Shown: positions 8,102-19,705 of the stretch, one piece after another | Layout: each line of letters starts with the position of its first letter | Numbering within the stretch: the stretch's first letter is position 1 | Assembly (NCBI RefSeq): GCF_011927905.1 | Contig: NZ_JAATJL010000001.1 | Coordinates: 1,612,001 to 1,676,000, forward strand | Origin: Arthrobacter pigmenti | GTDB taxonomy: Bacteria; Actinomycetota; Actinomycetes; Actinomycetales; Micrococcaceae | Direction of reading: 5' to 3' | Length of the DNA stretch: 64,000 nucleotides | The notes under the pieces: generated by a model | What the model saw: only the letters and a program-made list of their open reading frames with translations | Told to the model about the DNA's origin: nothing | The model's database searches: none | Program-made: the position numbers and the translations under genes

Positions 8102-9178
8102 TCAGCGCACCCCGCGATTCCGCTGCCGCAATGACCGGTTAATGCGAGCAGCCCAGAACGGCCCCTCATACAGGAAAGCGGTGTAGCCCTGCACCAGGGT
8201 GGCGCCGGCGTCGAGCCGGCAAACGACGTCGTCAGCTGTCTCCACTCCTCCCACTGAAACCAGTGCCAGATCGGGGCCTGCAGCCTGCCGTAGCCGTGTC
8301 AGCACTTCGAGGGAGCGTTCTTTCAGCGGGGCGCCGCTGAGTCCGCCGACACCGCAGGCGAGCACCTCCTCGGGGTCGGTCGCCAGCCCGGTACGTGTGA
8401 TCGTTGTGTTGGTCGCGATGATCCCGTCCAGCTTCAGCTCGATCGCGAGCGATGCGACCTCGTCGATGTCCTCGTCCGTGAGGTCCGGCGCAATCTTGAC
8501 CAGAAGCGGTAGGTGGCGGCCGGCGCTTTCATCGGCAGTCTCCCGCACGGCCGTGAGAAGTGGTCTCAGGGATCGAACGCTCTGCAGGAGCCGCAGGCCC
8601 GGGGTGTTCGGTGAACTGACATTCACCACCAGGTAGTCGGCGACCGGAGCCAACGCCCGGGCGGAGACACGGTAATCCTCCACGGCATCGGAAAGGTCCA
8701 CCGATTTGGTCTTGCCGATGTTCACGCCGATGACCGGGCGCTGCCCCGGGTAGCGGCGTTCGAGAGTCCGCCGGGCGGCCGCGATTCGGGGTGCCACGGC
8801 GGCGGCGCCGTCGTTATTGAACCCCATCCGGTTGATGACGGCGCGGTCCTTGACCAGACGGAAGAGGCGGGGTTTCGGGTTGCCGGGTTGCGCCTGCCCG
8901 GTGATCGTTCCGACTTCGATATGGCCGAAGCCAAGGTCCGACAGCGAAGCTATGCCGTGGCCCTCCTTGTCAAAGCCCGCAGCCAATCCGAACGGCGAAG
9001 GGAAGGAAATTCCGAAAGCTGTGGTCTGCAGTTCCTTCGAAGGCTGGGTGAGCTTGCGAAGCACGGCCCCCGCCGGAGTCTTTCCCGTCCACCGAATCAA
9101 CCGAAAGCCGATGCGGTGCGCCCGCTCAGCGTCCATACCACTGAAAACGACGCGGAAGAAGGTGGGGTAAATTCGCAT
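8102..9178 (-). CDS. pyrD: dihydroorotate dehydrogenase (quinone), class 2
   Basis: A 358-residue FMN flavoprotein of pyrimidine synthesis that oxidises dihydroorotate to orotate with quinone at the membrane. MDAERAHRIGF near the start is the class 2 helical quinone-docking region. SPFGLAAGFDKEG and GFGHIEVGTITGQAQPGNPKPR are the substrate and FMN motifs, NVSSPNTPGLR carries the catalytic Ser region, and GVGGLSGAPLKERS and VGGVETADD bind phosphate. Start ATG 9178 (MRIYPTFF) matches usual homologues; an upstream ATG at 9229 would add 17 residues and crowd the divergent promoter. It lies away from the pyr operon at the end of the window, as is usual for class 2 enzymes. Confidence 0.96.
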   Translation of the reverse strand: MRIYPTFFRVVFSGMDAERAHRIGFRLIRWTGKTPAGAVLRKLTQPSKELQTTAFGISFPSPFGLAAGFDKEGHGIASLSDLGFGHIEVGTITGQAQPGNPKPRLFRLVKDRAVINRMGFNNDGAAAVAPRIAAARRTLERRYPGQRPVIGVNIGKTKSVDLSDAVEDYRVSARALAPVADYLVVNVSSPNTPGLRLLQSVRSLRPLLTAVRETADESAGRHLPLLVKIAPDLTDEDIDEVASLAIELKLDGIIATNTTITRTGLATDPEEVLACGVGGLSGAPLKERSLEVLTRLRQAAGPDLALVSVGGVETADDVVCRLDAGATLVQGYTAFLYEGPFWAARINRSLRQRNRGVR

Positions 9179-9244
9179 GATCCAAAGTTGCCACGGCCGC
9201 AGCCCCTTCACCAACTTCGTGAGCGACATGGATATTCTCGGTCA

Positions 9245-10294
9245 ATGGGAATCGAATGGCGGCCGGATCATCTGGGGGACGGTTTTGCCCTCACCGAGTT
9301 GGAGCTCGATCCTGACGAAGAGGGTCCGTGCGTCGCGACCCTTGTCTCGTACGCGCCGCCGGCCCGCCCCGCGGCAACTGATTGGCGTTCGATCCTGCGA
9401 AGGTGGATACGGATTGAGCCTCCAGCGAATAAACCTGCTTCAGCTGTCCTCTATGTCCACGGCTGGAGTGACTATTTTTTCCAGCAGGAGCTCGCGCGCT
9501 TCTTTGCGGACCGCGGCGTAGCCTTCTATGCACTCGATCTGCGCAAGTACGGGCGGAGTCTGCGGGACTGGCAGACGCCCGGCTATGTCACGGATCTGTC
9601 AGAGTACGACGCCGACATCACCGCGGCGCTCGATGCGCTCACCACGGATATTCTCTCCAGGACGGGTCTCCAGCCGGCGAACGTAACCTTGATGGCGCAC
9701 TCTGCCGGCGCGCTCGTTGCGGCTCTCTGGGCGCACCGGTTCCCGGGACGGGTGGACAGCCTGATTCTGAACAGTCCGTGGCTGGACACCCAGGGCAGCG
9801 CGATTCTGCGGACAACTACGCAGGGGCTTCTGGAACCCATTACCCGTTTCAGGCCGAAAGCACGCCTGAAGCTGCCGGAGTTCGGATTCTACTGGCGCAG
9901 TATCAGCAATCAGGCCGACGGCGAGTGGGAACTGAATCCGCAGTGGCGGCCCCAGTTCGGGTTTCCGATTCGGGCAGGCTGGCTGACGGCGGTGCTGGCA
10001 GGACACGCACAGGTCCGCCGGGGGCTGGCTATTGACGTGCCGGTGCTCGTCCTGGCCTCGTCCAGGTCGACGGTCAGCCCGGTCTGGAATGACGCGATGC
10101 TCTCCTCCGACAGCGTCCTGGATGTCACTGTCATGACGCACCGCGCCATGCAGCTCGGTTCGCACGTCACCGTGTGCAGGTTCGACGGCGCCCTCCACGA
10201 CACCCTGCTGTCCCCTCCCCCGGTCCGGCAACAGGTCTACGCGGAGCTGGAGCGGTGGATCAACTGCTACAGCAGGCCGGCTTACCCGGATTGA
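9245..10294 (+). CDS. alpha/beta hydrolase, lysophospholipase-like
   Basis: A 349-residue alpha/beta hydrolase of the Hydrolase_4 type. [15 protein letters not shown] gives the oxyanion loop, and AHSAG (residues 141-145) is the nucleophile elbow, with Ala in place of the first Gly of GxSxG. An Asp in the [13 protein letters not shown] region and His in [11 protein letters not shown] are candidates for the rest of the triad. There is no signal peptide. Substrates may be monoglycerides or other esters; the family does not decide. It diverges from pyrD and overlaps uppS tail to tail by 13 bases, so both transcripts must run into one another. Confidence 0.88.
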   Translation: MGIEWRPDHLGDGFALTELELDPDEEGPCVATLVSYAPPARPAATDWRSILRRWIRIEPPANKPASAVLYVHGWSDYFFQQELARFFADRGVAFYALDLRKYGRSLRDWQTPGYVTDLSEYDADITAALDALTTDILSRTGLQPANVTLMAHSAGALVAALWAHRFPGRVDSLILNSPWLDTQGSAILRTTTQGLLEPITRFRPKARLKLPEFGFYWRSISNQADGEWELNPQWRPQFGFPIRAGWLTAVLAGHAQVRRGLAIDVPVLVLASSRSTVSPVWNDAMLSSDSVLDVTVMTHRAMQLGSHVTVCRFDGALHDTLLSPPPVRQQVYAELERWINCYSRPAYPD

Positions 10295-11076
10295 GCCTGA
10301 TCCACCGCGCCGCCGTAGCGTCGGTCCCGCGAAGCATACTCCTCGACGGCTTTCCACAGCGTGCGACGGTCAACATCGGGCCAGAGCACGTCCATGAACA
10401 CCATCTCCGCGTAGGCGGACTGCCACAGCATGAAGTTGGATGTCCGCTGCTCCCCGGAGGTGCGCAGGAACAGGTCGACGTCGGGCAGATCCGGTTCGTC
10501 CAGATAGCGTTGGACGGTTTTCTCCGAAACCGATGACGCCTTCAGCATCCCGGCAGCCACGTCTTCGGCGATTGCGCGGGCGGCGTCGGCAATCTCGGCA
10601 CGCCCCCCATAGTTGACGCACATGGTGAGCGTGCAGGTGGAGTTGGTCCTGGTGTGATCCTCTGCGATCTCAAGTTCCTTGATAACTGAGCTCCACAGGC
10701 GCGGACGCCGTCCTGCCCAGCGTATGCGCACACCCCATTCATTCAGCTGGTCCCGCTGGCGGCGCAGTACGTCGCGGCTAAACCCCATCAGGAACCGCAC
10801 TTCGTCGGGAGAGCGTTTCCAGTTCTCGGTGGAGAAAGCGTAGACGGACACATAGCGCACACCGATGTCAATCGCCCCAGCCAGCACGTCAAGAAGTGCG
10901 GTCTCACCCGCGCGGTGACCCTCGGTCCGCGGCAGTCCCCGCTGGTTGGCCCACCGGCCGTTGCCGTCCATCACAATTGCGACGTGCGCAGGAACCAGTT
11001 CCGGCGGAAGCGCGGGCGGCAAGGCTCCGCTTGGATGGGGCCAGGGTACTGTCGGCCCGCTCTTGGACTTGCTCAC
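10282..11076 (-). CDS. uppS: isoprenyl transferase (polyprenyl diphosphate synthase)
   Basis: A 264-residue cis-prenyltransferase that extends an allylic diphosphate with isopentenyl diphosphate to make the lipid carrier for cell-wall polymers. [12 protein letters not shown] holds the catalytic Asp (residue 37). [15 protein letters not shown] and the C-terminal [19 protein letters not shown] are family signatures. The start is GTG 11076, which overlaps the recO stop codon as GTGA, giving translational coupling. It ends inside the tail of the convergent hydrolase gene. Confidence 0.96.
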   Translation of the reverse strand: MSKSKSGPTVPWPHPSGALPPALPPELVPAHVAIVMDGNGRWANQRGLPRTEGHRAGETALLDVLAGAIDIGVRYVSVYAFSTENWKRSPDEVRFLMGFSRDVLRRQRDQLNEWGVRIRWAGRRPRLWSSVIKELEIAEDHTRTNSTCTLTMCVNYGGRAEIADAARAIAEDVAAGMLKASSVSEKTVQRYLDEPDLPDVDLFLRTSGEQRTSNFMLWQSAYAEMVFMDVLWPDVDRRTLWKAVEEYASRDRRYGGAVDQAQSG

Positions 11077-11822
11077 ACACGCTCCACATGTTTGAGGGAC
11101 TTGATTGCTCGTTCCAGATGCCACTGCAGGAACGCCGCGACAAGGCCGGCACTCTCCCGCCGTGCAAGGTCATCGGACGCATCAGCCACCTCCCAGTTCC
11201 CTGAAAGGAGTGCGCCAAGGAGCGCCATCGTTCCCGAGGACGGAGAGGCGGAGCCGGGCGGGCGGCAAGCCGCGCAGACGGCTCCCCCGAGGGCCGCTGA
11301 GAAAGCAGAATGCGGACCTGTCGCACCGCAGCGGGCACAGTCCGTGAAGCTCGGTGCCCAGCCTGCAGTGGCAAGGGCACGCAGCAGATACGAGTCCAGG
11401 ATCAACTCCGCTGCATGGAGCCCCCGACTCAATGCGGAGAGCGCACCGATCACCAGCGCGTACTGCGCTCCCGCAGACTCGCCGTCGGCATCGGTGAGCT
11501 TCTCCGCCGTCTCCGCGATCGCCGCAGCGGCCGTGTAGCGGGAATAGTCAGCAGCGATCCCCTGACCGTAAGCGCCGCGGGTTTGCGCCTGTGTGACGAC
11601 ATCGAGTGTTCGACCGGAGACAAGTTGCAGGTCAACTGTCATGAACGGCTCAAGCCGCGCACCGAACTTGCTGCTCGTACGCCGGACACCTTTTGCCACA
11701 GCCCGCACCTGCCCGTGCTCGCGCGTCAGCAGCACGATAATCCGGTCCGCCTCCCCGAGCTTGTAGGTGCGCAGTACAACGCCCTCTGCCCGGTAGGTGC
11801 GGGATGCAAATGATCTGGCCAC
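11073..11822 (-). CDS. recO: DNA repair protein RecO
   Basis: A 249-residue recombination mediator that helps load RecA on SSB-coated DNA in RecFOR repair. The N-terminal OB fold starts at [30 protein letters not shown]-terminal helical part contains a zinc site, CARCG and CAAC. It precedes uppS with a four-base overlap and follows leuA by 70 bases, so it may be cotranscribed with leuA or have its own promoter. The recO-uppS pair is frequent in actinobacteria. Confidence 0.95.
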   Translation of the reverse strand: MARSFASRTYRAEGVVLRTYKLGEADRIIVLLTREHGQVRAVAKGVRRTSSKFGARLEPFMTVDLQLVSGRTLDVVTQAQTRGAYGQGIAADYSRYTAAAAIAETAEKLTDADGESAGAQYALVIGALSALSRGLHAAELILDSYLLRALATAGWAPSFTDCARCGATGPHSAFSAALGGAVCAACRPPGSASPSSGTMALLGALLSGNWEVADASDDLARRESAGLVAAFLQWHLERAIKSLKHVERV

Positions 11823-11892
11823 GATCTATTTTCCCACTCCAGAATCCGATCGGGCCAAAGCCGCGCCAGTGAGCTCCAGGAACCGGGAAGGA

Positions 11893-13665
<1,773 letters not shown>

Positions 13666-13707
13666 TCAAGCACTGGCTTTGCGAAATGGTGGCCGGCAAC
13701 ACAGACT

Positions 13708-13776
13708 CCGCGGCGGGGATTCGGCCTGCGACAGAAGTCAGTTCGTGACTAGATAGTCGGTTGGGCCCCGCCACGG
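13708..13776 (-). promoter_or_regulatory. predicted long-range leuA leader RNA stem
   Basis: In the minus-strand leader RNA the segment right after the Leu codons (CCGTGGCGGGG, 13766-13776) can pair over 11 positions, with one G-U, with CCCCGCCGCGG (13708-13718). A ribosome stalled on the Leu codons would cover the first arm, so leucine shortage should prevent this stem. No T-run follows, so control may act on translation or on another fold rather than by an intrinsic terminator. The stem is seen in the sequence; the mechanism is inferred. Confidence 0.45.
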
Positions 13777-13805
13777 CAGCTAAGAAGAAGCAGCTCTGCG
13801 CGCAC
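13749..13805 (-). CDS. leuA leader peptide with four consecutive Leu codons
   Basis: An 18-codon frame begins with GTG at 13803-13805 after a GGGTGGGATC ribosome site and reads MRAELLLLSCRGGAQPTI, then TAG. Codons 5-8 are CTG CTT CTT CTT, an unlikely run by chance directly before a leucine biosynthesis gene. Leucine-codon leaders before leuA have been predicted in actinobacteria. The stop codon is 116 bases before the leuA start, and the last codons overlap one arm of a predicted stem. Its first codons share GTGCGCGCA and CTGCTTCTT with the leader before leuS. Confidence 0.75.
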   Translation of the reverse strand: MRAELLLLSCRGGAQPTI

Positions 13806-13861
13806 GATCCCACCCTAACACGGCCCCTAGGATGAGAAGACGCACCAACGAAGGAGCCCAC

Positions 13862-15811
13862 ATGAGCGCAGCCGGCATCAATCTTGCCAACGTCGACCCA
13901 ACCGTTCGCCCACAGGACGATCTCTTCCGCCACGTCAACGGCGGCTGGCTCAAATCCACGCCTATTCCGGACGACCGCGCGCGGGAGGGGTCCTTCTCGC
14001 AGCTTGCCGACGCAGCGGAAGGCTCCGTCCGGACGATCATCGAGGAAGCCGCGCTGAACCACGACGACGACGGCGACAGGTTCCGCATCGGCACCCTGTT
14101 CGCGGACTTCATGGACACGGACCGGTTGAACAGCGAAGGAAGCGCTCCCGTACGGTCGCTGCTCAGCACCATCGACGCCATCGCATCGGTTGACGAGCTT
14201 GTGCGGCTGGACGCTCAGTTGACCCGTACGGGGGCGGCAGGTCTGCTCTTGCCCTATGTCAGCAACGACGCCGGGAATCCGGAGCGATACCTACTGCATC
14301 TGTACCAGTCCGGCCTCGGCCTTCCGGACGAATCGTACTACCGGGAAGATAAGTTCGCGCTCACCCGAACCGAGTACGCAGCACTGCTGGAGCGACTTTT
14401 CGAGCTGGCAGGGCGCAACGATGCGCGTGCTGCGGCGGCATCCGTTCTCGACCTCGAGTCACGACTTGCGTCGTCGCACATGGATTCCGTCACCCGCAGG
14501 AACCCGCAGGCCACCTACAACCTGAGGCCAGTCAGCGACCTAGCGGTCGACGCGCCGTTCGTGGCAGGGTGGCTCGAGGAGCTGACCAGTGGCGCCGGTC
14601 TTCCGTCCGAGGTGATTGTCAACCAGCCCTCGTACCTCGACGCCCTTGCAGCCGCGCTGATCGAGACTCCAGTGTCGGTGTGGAAACACTGGCTTGCGGC
14701 CAGAGTGCTCCTGCACGCCGCGCCCTTCCTGAGCGAGAACTTCGTCAATGTGCATTTCGCTTTCTACGGAACGCACCTCAGCGGTACACCGCAACTGAAG
14801 GAACGCTGGAAGAGAGGCGTCGCCGTCGTCGAGGGCGCCCTCGGGGAAGCAGTCGGCCGCGAGTACGTTGCGCGTCACTTCCCCGAGTCCCACAAGGCGA
14901 TCATGCGCCAACTGGTGGATAACCTGATCGCCGCCTATCACGAGCGGATCAGTAACCTGCAGTGGATGAGCACCGAAACCCGGGAACGGGCCCTGGAGAA
15001 GCTCAGGCTGTTTACCACGAAGATCGGCTACCCGGATCAATGGATCGACTATTCCAGACTGGAACTCGTTCCCGGGGACCTGTACGGCAACGTCCGTCGT
15101 GCAACAGTGTTCGAAACGGGGCGCCAGCTCGGCAAGCTGGGAGGACCCATCGACCGTCATGAGTGGCACCTCACCCCGCAAACCGTGAACGCCTACTATA
15201 TGCCGACGATGAACGAGATCGTATTCCCCGCCGCAATCCTGCAGCCGCCGTTCTTTGACGCGGATGCGGACCCTGCCGCCAACTACGGGGCAATTGGTGC
15301 GGTCATCGGCCACGAGATCGGCCACGGTTTCGACGACCAGGGCTCACAGTTTGACGGCACCGGTGCATTGAACAACTGGTGGACTGAAGCGGACAGGTCC
15401 GCGTTCGAGTCGCTGACGCAGCGACTTGTTGACCAGTATGCCGACCTGGCGCCAACCGAAGCGCCCGAGCATCCTGTCAACGGCAAGCTCACCCTCGGCG
15501 AGAACATCGGGGACCTGGGCGGGCTCGGTATCAGCCTTGCCGCATACCTGATCAGCCTCGATGGCGAGGAGCCGCCCGTTGTCGACGGGCTGACCGGCAT
15601 CCAGCGCTTCTTCTTCTCATGGGCGGAGTGCTGGCGGCAGAACATGCGCCCTGAGGAAGCGACGCGCCGCATTGCCATCGACCCGCACGCACCGAACGAG
15701 TTCCGGTGTAATCAGGTGGTGCGCAACCTGGACGAGTTCCATGCCGCGTTCGATGTAGCGGAGAGAGACGGACTATGGCTCGCCCCCGCCGGCAGGGTCC
15801 GGATCTGGTAG
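13862..15811 (+). CDS. M13-family zinc metallopeptidase (PepO/neprilysin-like)
   Basis: A 649-residue oligopeptidase of the neprilysin family. The zinc site is HEIGH (residues 484-488), with the third ligand in ENIGD (from residue 547). NAYYMPTMNEIVFPAAILQPPFF is the substrate-binding NAYY segment; a C-terminal RVxxxxxN-like stretch ends the domain. There is no signal peptide, so a cytoplasmic peptide-degrading role is likely, as for bacterial PepO. ATG 13862 is chosen because AAGGAG precedes it by seven bases. It diverges from leuA and converges on the LCP gene with only six bases between the stop codons. Confidence 0.94.
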   Translation: MSAAGINLANVDPTVRPQDDLFRHVNGGWLKSTPIPDDRAREGSFSQLADAAEGSVRTIIEEAALNHDDDGDRFRIGTLFADFMDTDRLNSEGSAPVRSLLSTIDAIASVDELVRLDAQLTRTGAAGLLLPYVSNDAGNPERYLLHLYQSGLGLPDESYYREDKFALTRTEYAALLERLFELAGRNDARAAAASVLDLESRLASSHMDSVTRRNPQATYNLRPVSDLAVDAPFVAGWLEELTSGAGLPSEVIVNQPSYLDALAAALIETPVSVWKHWLAARVLLHAAPFLSENFVNVHFAFYGTHLSGTPQLKERWKRGVAVVEGALGEAVGREYVARHFPESHKAIMRQLVDNLIAAYHERISNLQWMSTETRERALEKLRLFTTKIGYPDQWIDYSRLELVPGDLYGNVRRATVFETGRQLGKLGGPIDRHEWHLTPQTVNAYYMPTMNEIVFPAAILQPPFFDADADPAANYGAIGAVIGHEIGHGFDDQGSQFDGTGALNNWWTEADRSAFESLTQRLVDQYADLAPTEAPEHPVNGKLTLGENIGDLGGLGISLAAYLISLDGEEPPVVDGLTGIQRFFFSWAECWRQNMRPEEATRRIAIDPHAPNEFRCNQVVRNLDEFHAAFDVAERDGLWLAPAGRVRIW

Positions 15812-15817
15812 GCGTAC

Positions 15818-17341
15818 TCAGGACTGGCAGGTGACCTGTGCGGCGGTCTGGCCGCTCAGGTCCCCAGCCACGCCCTGGGTGTCCATGGAGTCGCCGTCCG
15901 TGAAATCGCTGCCGACGGACAGCTCAAGCCCAACGGTGGTTGCGCTCGGAATCAGCTGCACGTCGCTCAGGCCGAAGATGTCCGCGATCGCCGGCGCGAT
16001 TCCCTCATAGCCCGGTCCCACGAACAGCTGTGTGGCGGGACGGTCTGCCGTGTCCGCGACTGCAGCCTGCGAGTAGCCCTCGTCGAGCAGAATTTCCTGA
16101 AGCTCGTCTCCCCTGCCGGCATCACCCGATGCATTGAGCACAGAGATCGGCACCAGCGCAGGATCGAAGCCCAGTGTCTCCGCAGTCGCCGACTCAGAGG
16201 GCTCGGCGGATGGTTCAGCTGAGGCTGATGGCGTGGTACTCGCCGACGCGGACGGCTCCGGCTCGGAATCTTCCGCGGTGATATCGCGGTCCGCGCGAAG
16301 GTCCGCGAACAACTCACCGGCCTTCTGCTCATCGAGCACCAGTCTGTTGATATCCGGTTCATACGGCACAACCGGGACGGTGACGAATGCGACGTTCCCG
16401 AGATCCACCTCCTGGAGGCGGCCGGCAAGTTTCAGCAGTTCTGGAATCTCGGCCAGGCCGTCGTCAACAGTGAGGTTCTTCGTTACGGCTTCGGCAATCG
16501 AGTAAAGCCGCGGGATATTGCTCAGCGTGCCCTCTTCCTTGATCTTCCGCGCGAGCGATGCCATAAAGGACTGCTGGGCCCGAATGCGGCCCTCATCGCC
16601 GCCGCTGCCGAAAGAGTGACGGGTCCGCAGGAAGGCAAGCGCCTGCTCTCCTTCGACCTCGCTGGTTCCCGCAGGGAGCTGCAGCCCTGAATACTCGTCG
16701 TCTACCGGCTGGTTCACACATACTTCGACGCCGCCGACGGCCTCGGACAGCTCGGTAACCGCGTTGAAGTCGGCCATCATGAAGTGGTCAATCTGCAGGC
16801 CGGTCAATTCGTTGATCGCCGCAACGGTACATCCCGGCCCGCCGTTTGACAGGGAGTCGTTCAACTGGCCAAGGGCCATTGGCTCGCTTGTTTCCCCTGT
16901 CTCGGGGTCTACACAGGCTGGAAGGGGAACAAGGAGATCGCGGGGGAAACTCACCATGGTGACGTTGCTGCGGTCACCGGACATCGTCATGAGCATCATG
17001 ACGTCCGCCTTGCCTTCTTCTGTAACCGGCTCGGTTGTACCTGCCTGCCCGGCGCGTGTATCGCTTCCGATGATCAGGATCTGGACGGGATCCCTGCTCA
17101 GGTCTACAGGAAGTTGCTCTTCGCCATCGGTTGAGAGGTTCAGCGGCTGGGTTTCAACGTTTGACTTCAGCCGCAATACCGAGACCGCAGCGAACCCTGC
17201 ACCGCCCACCAGTACCGCCACGAGTGCAAGCGCCACGACCGCGAGGGCGCGCGGTCTGGTACGCCGGCCTAGATGGCGGCCGCCGGTTCCCACGCGGATG
17301 CCCTCCGGGGGTGCCGCCGGCTCGTCGCCGGATCGAGTCAT
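15818..17341 (-). CDS. LytR-CpsA-Psr (LCP) family protein with LytR_C domain
   Basis: A 507-residue protein that would attach anionic glycopolymers from a polyprenyl carrier to peptidoglycan. A short basic cytosolic tail is followed by one membrane helix (about residues 33-55). The LCP domain has the pattern ILIIGSDTR, VSFPRDLLVPLP and FLRTRHSFGSGGDEGRIRAQQ, with the Arg and Asp residues that bind the pyrophosphate. A Ser/Glu/Pro/Ala-rich linker near residues 360-390 leads to a C-terminal LytR_C domain (PISVLNASGDAGRGDELQ). Its role fits the nearby uppS, which makes the same lipid carrier, though they are not in one operon. Confidence 0.93.
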   Translation of the reverse strand: MTRSGDEPAAPPEGIRVGTGGRHLGRRTRPRALAVVALALVAVLVGGAGFAAVSVLRLKSNVETQPLNLSTDGEEQLPVDLSRDPVQILIIGSDTRAGQAGTTEPVTEEGKADVMMLMTMSGDRSNVTMVSFPRDLLVPLPACVDPETGETSEPMALGQLNDSLSNGGPGCTVAAINELTGLQIDHFMMADFNAVTELSEAVGGVEVCVNQPVDDEYSGLQLPAGTSEVEGEQALAFLRTRHSFGSGGDEGRIRAQQSFMASLARKIKEEGTLSNIPRLYSIAEAVTKNLTVDDGLAEIPELLKLAGRLQEVDLGNVAFVTVPVVPYEPDINRLVLDEQKAGELFADLRADRDITAEDSEPEPSASASTTPSASAEPSAEPSESATAETLGFDPALVPISVLNASGDAGRGDELQEILLDEGYSQAAVADTADRPATQLFVGPGYEGIAPAIADIFGLSDVQLIPSATTVGLELSVGSDFTDGDSMDTQGVAGDLSGQTAAQVTCQS

Positions 17342-17442
17342 GACGCTTTAGCCCTTTCGCAGGAAGTAGTATTTTGCATTGCATTGCCCTAACACGGAGC
17401 ATCTTTGGCACAACGAGCAACGGGCCGCCGAAGTGCCCGGGC

Positions 17443-18372
17443 CTAGAAGCCGAGACGGACCAGCTGCTTTGGATCGCGCTGCCAGTCCTTGGCGATCTTG
17501 ACATGCAGGTCAAGGTAAACCCTGGTTCCCAGCAGGGCTTCGATGCTCTTCCTGGCGGCAGTACCCACCTCGCGCAGGCGCGCACCGCCCTTGCCGATGA
17601 TGATGGCCTTCTGCGAGGGTCGTTCGACGTAGAGGTTGACCCTTACGTCGAGCAGGGGCTTACCCTCCGGCCTGCCCTCCCGCGGCACGATCTCCTCTAC
17701 GACGACCGCGAGCGAGTGCGGAAGTTCGTCACGAACCCCTTCGAGCGCGGCTTCGCGTACCAGCTCGGCGACCATGACGGCCTCCGGCTCGTCCGTCAAC
17801 TCGCCGTCGGGGTAGAGCGGCGGTGACTCGGGCATGTGGGCAGCGAAAACATCGGCAACCGTCGCTACCTGGAACCCATCCACCGCGGAAACTGGCACGA
17901 TATCGGCCCAACCCTCTTCACCGAGGATCTCGACTCCGAGGGCGGTCACTTCCAGGAGTTGCTTCGCCAACAACTCCCGGCTTACGAGGTCGGCTTTGGT
18001 CACGACGGCAATCACCGGCTTGCCTTTCAGCTGACCGAGCTGCGCCGCGATATAGCGGTCCCCGGGTCCGACTTTTTCGTTGGCAGGGAGGCAGAAGCCG
18101 ATAGCGTCCACTTCGGCGAGGGTGTCTGCGACGAGATCGTTGAGGCGCTGTCCCAGCAGCGTCCGGGGGCGGTGCAGCCCCGGGGTGTCAACGAGTATGA
18201 GTTGGGCGTCTTCCCTATGCACGATGCCCCGGATGGTGTGTCTGGTTGTCTGCGGCTTGGCGGACGTGATGGCCACCTTTTGGCCCACCAACGCGTTGGT
18301 CAGGGTCGACTTGCCTGCGTTTGGCCGACCGACGAGCGAAATGAAACCCGCCCGGTACTGTTCCGTGCTCAT
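17443..18372 (-). CDS. era: GTPase Era
   Basis: A 309-residue ribosome-assembly GTPase that binds 16S rRNA near its 3' end. The G domain has GRPNAGKS (residues 15-22), DTPG and TKAD, with an SAV sequence at G5. The C-terminal KH domain has IIIGKGGARLREVG. It is the last gene of the phoH-ybeY-CNNM-era chain, overlapping the preceding gene by four bases (ATGA). The order phoH-ybeY-hlyC/corC-era is widely conserved in actinobacteria and links 16S rRNA processing with ribosome maturation. Confidence 0.98.
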   Translation of the reverse strand: MSTEQYRAGFISLVGRPNAGKSTLTNALVGQKVAITSAKPQTTRHTIRGIVHREDAQLILVDTPGLHRPRTLLGQRLNDLVADTLAEVDAIGFCLPANEKVGPGDRYIAAQLGQLKGKPVIAVVTKADLVSRELLAKQLLEVTALGVEILGEEGWADIVPVSAVDGFQVATVADVFAAHMPESPPLYPDGELTDEPEAVMVAELVREAALEGVRDELPHSLAVVVEEIVPREGRPEGKPLLDVRVNLYVERPSQKAIIIGKGGARLREVGTAARKSIEALLGTRVYLDLHVKIAKDWQRDPKQLVRLGF

Positions 18373-19688
18373 AGGTTCTCCACCGTTTCCTTCGTGACTT
18401 CATGAGCCCGGTCCGCATGTTCCCAGTCGCCGCCCGAATCCTGGACCTTCCAGGCAAGGATGTGTGAGACGCGGTTGCGCCGGCCTTCGAGCCGTTCCGC
18501 CCTCAGGGCGATCGCTCCAACCTGGACTTCGCTCCCTACGATCGGCACTCGGCCCAGTGTCTTAGCGAGTAATCCGCCGACTGTGTCCACCTCGTCATCT
18601 TCGAGGTTCAGATTGAAAAGCTCGCCCAGGTCATCAATGCTCATTCGAGCCCTCACACGGAAGCCGCCGTCGGGAAGCTGCTCCATCTCGGGCATTTCGG
18701 AGTCGTATTCATCTACTATTTCACCAACGATTTCTTCAATCAGGTCTTCGAGGGTGACCAGGCCCGCTGTGCCGCCGTATTCGTCGATGACGATGGCAAC
18801 ATGCGTCGATTCCCGCTGCAGTTCCTGCAGGAAGTCCCCTACGGGCTTCGACTCCGGGACGTAACGCACATCCCGGCTCACGCCGTCTACGGCATCCTGT
18901 TCGCTCTGATCTCCGCCGTTCAGGATCGCAACCACGTCCTTCAGGTAGAGGATGCCGCGTACATCGTCCGCACTGTCCCCGATAACTGGAACCCGCGAGT
19001 AACCGGAGCGGAGGAAAAGGGACATAGCCTGCTTGAGGGTGGATCCTGCCTCAATGGAAACCATGTCAGTTCGCGGGACCATCACGGATCGGACCTTGGT
19101 GTCGCCGAGTTCGAATACGGAGTGAATCAGCTCGGCTTCACTGTCCTCGATCATCTCGGCTTCGCTGGCGCGCGAGAGCAACTCACGGAATTCCTCCTCC
19201 GTGAAGAAGGCTGCTTCCGCGCGGGCCGCGCCGGGGGCCAGCGCGCTGCCGATACCCACGAGCCAGCGCGGAATCGGTCCAAGGACGGAACGCAATATCC
19301 GGACCAGGCGTGCGGTCAGGGGAACGAGGGTGTTCGCGTGGGTGCGCCCAAGCTGGCGCGGCGAGACTCCCACGAGTACGAAACCGAGACCGGCCATGGT
19401 CACCGTCGCAAGCAGCCCGGCAGTCCAGATATTGCCGAGCAAATCGAAGAACAGCAGAGCCACCGCCACAGCGGCGGCCATTTCGAACCACACCCGCCAG
19501 AACCGCAGCGCGTGCATGTGGGCAATCGGAGAGTCCAGGATACGCCGGATCGAACCGCCCTTTGGGCTTCGCAGATGCACTTCGGCATCCTGGCGCGGCA
19601 GGAAGCTGAACGCTGCTTCGGCGGCCGTCACGAGCGCTGCGATGAGGACGAATACGATGGCCATCAGGGCCAGGAGAAAGACGACCAT
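18369..19688 (-). CDS. CNNM/hemolysin-C family membrane protein with CBS pair
   Basis: A 439-residue protein. The N-terminal DUF21/CNNM domain has about four hydrophobic helices in residues 1-135. A CBS pair follows, from VMVPRTDMVSIEAG to TAGLVTLEDLIEEIVGEI. The C-terminal CorC_HlyC domain contains FRVRARMSIDDLGELFNL. Related proteins are linked to magnesium or cobalt efflux; the old name hemolysin is misleading. It lies between ybeY (17-base gap) and era (four-base overlap). Confidence 0.93.
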   Translation of the reverse strand: MVVFLLALMAIVFVLIAALVTAAEAAFSFLPRQDAEVHLRSPKGGSIRRILDSPIAHMHALRFWRVWFEMAAAVAVALLFFDLLGNIWTAGLLATVTMAGLGFVLVGVSPRQLGRTHANTLVPLTARLVRILRSVLGPIPRWLVGIGSALAPGAARAEAAFFTEEEFRELLSRASEAEMIEDSEAELIHSVFELGDTKVRSVMVPRTDMVSIEAGSTLKQAMSLFLRSGYSRVPVIGDSADDVRGILYLKDVVAILNGGDQSEQDAVDGVSRDVRYVPESKPVGDFLQELQRESTHVAIVIDEYGGTAGLVTLEDLIEEIVGEIVDEYDSEMPEMEQLPDGGFRVRARMSIDDLGELFNLNLEDDEVDTVGGLLAKTLGRVPIVGSEVQVGAIALRAERLEGRRNRVSHILAWKVQDSGGDWEHADRAHEVTKETVENL

Positions 19689-19705
19689 GGATCAGAAAAG
19701 TTTCT

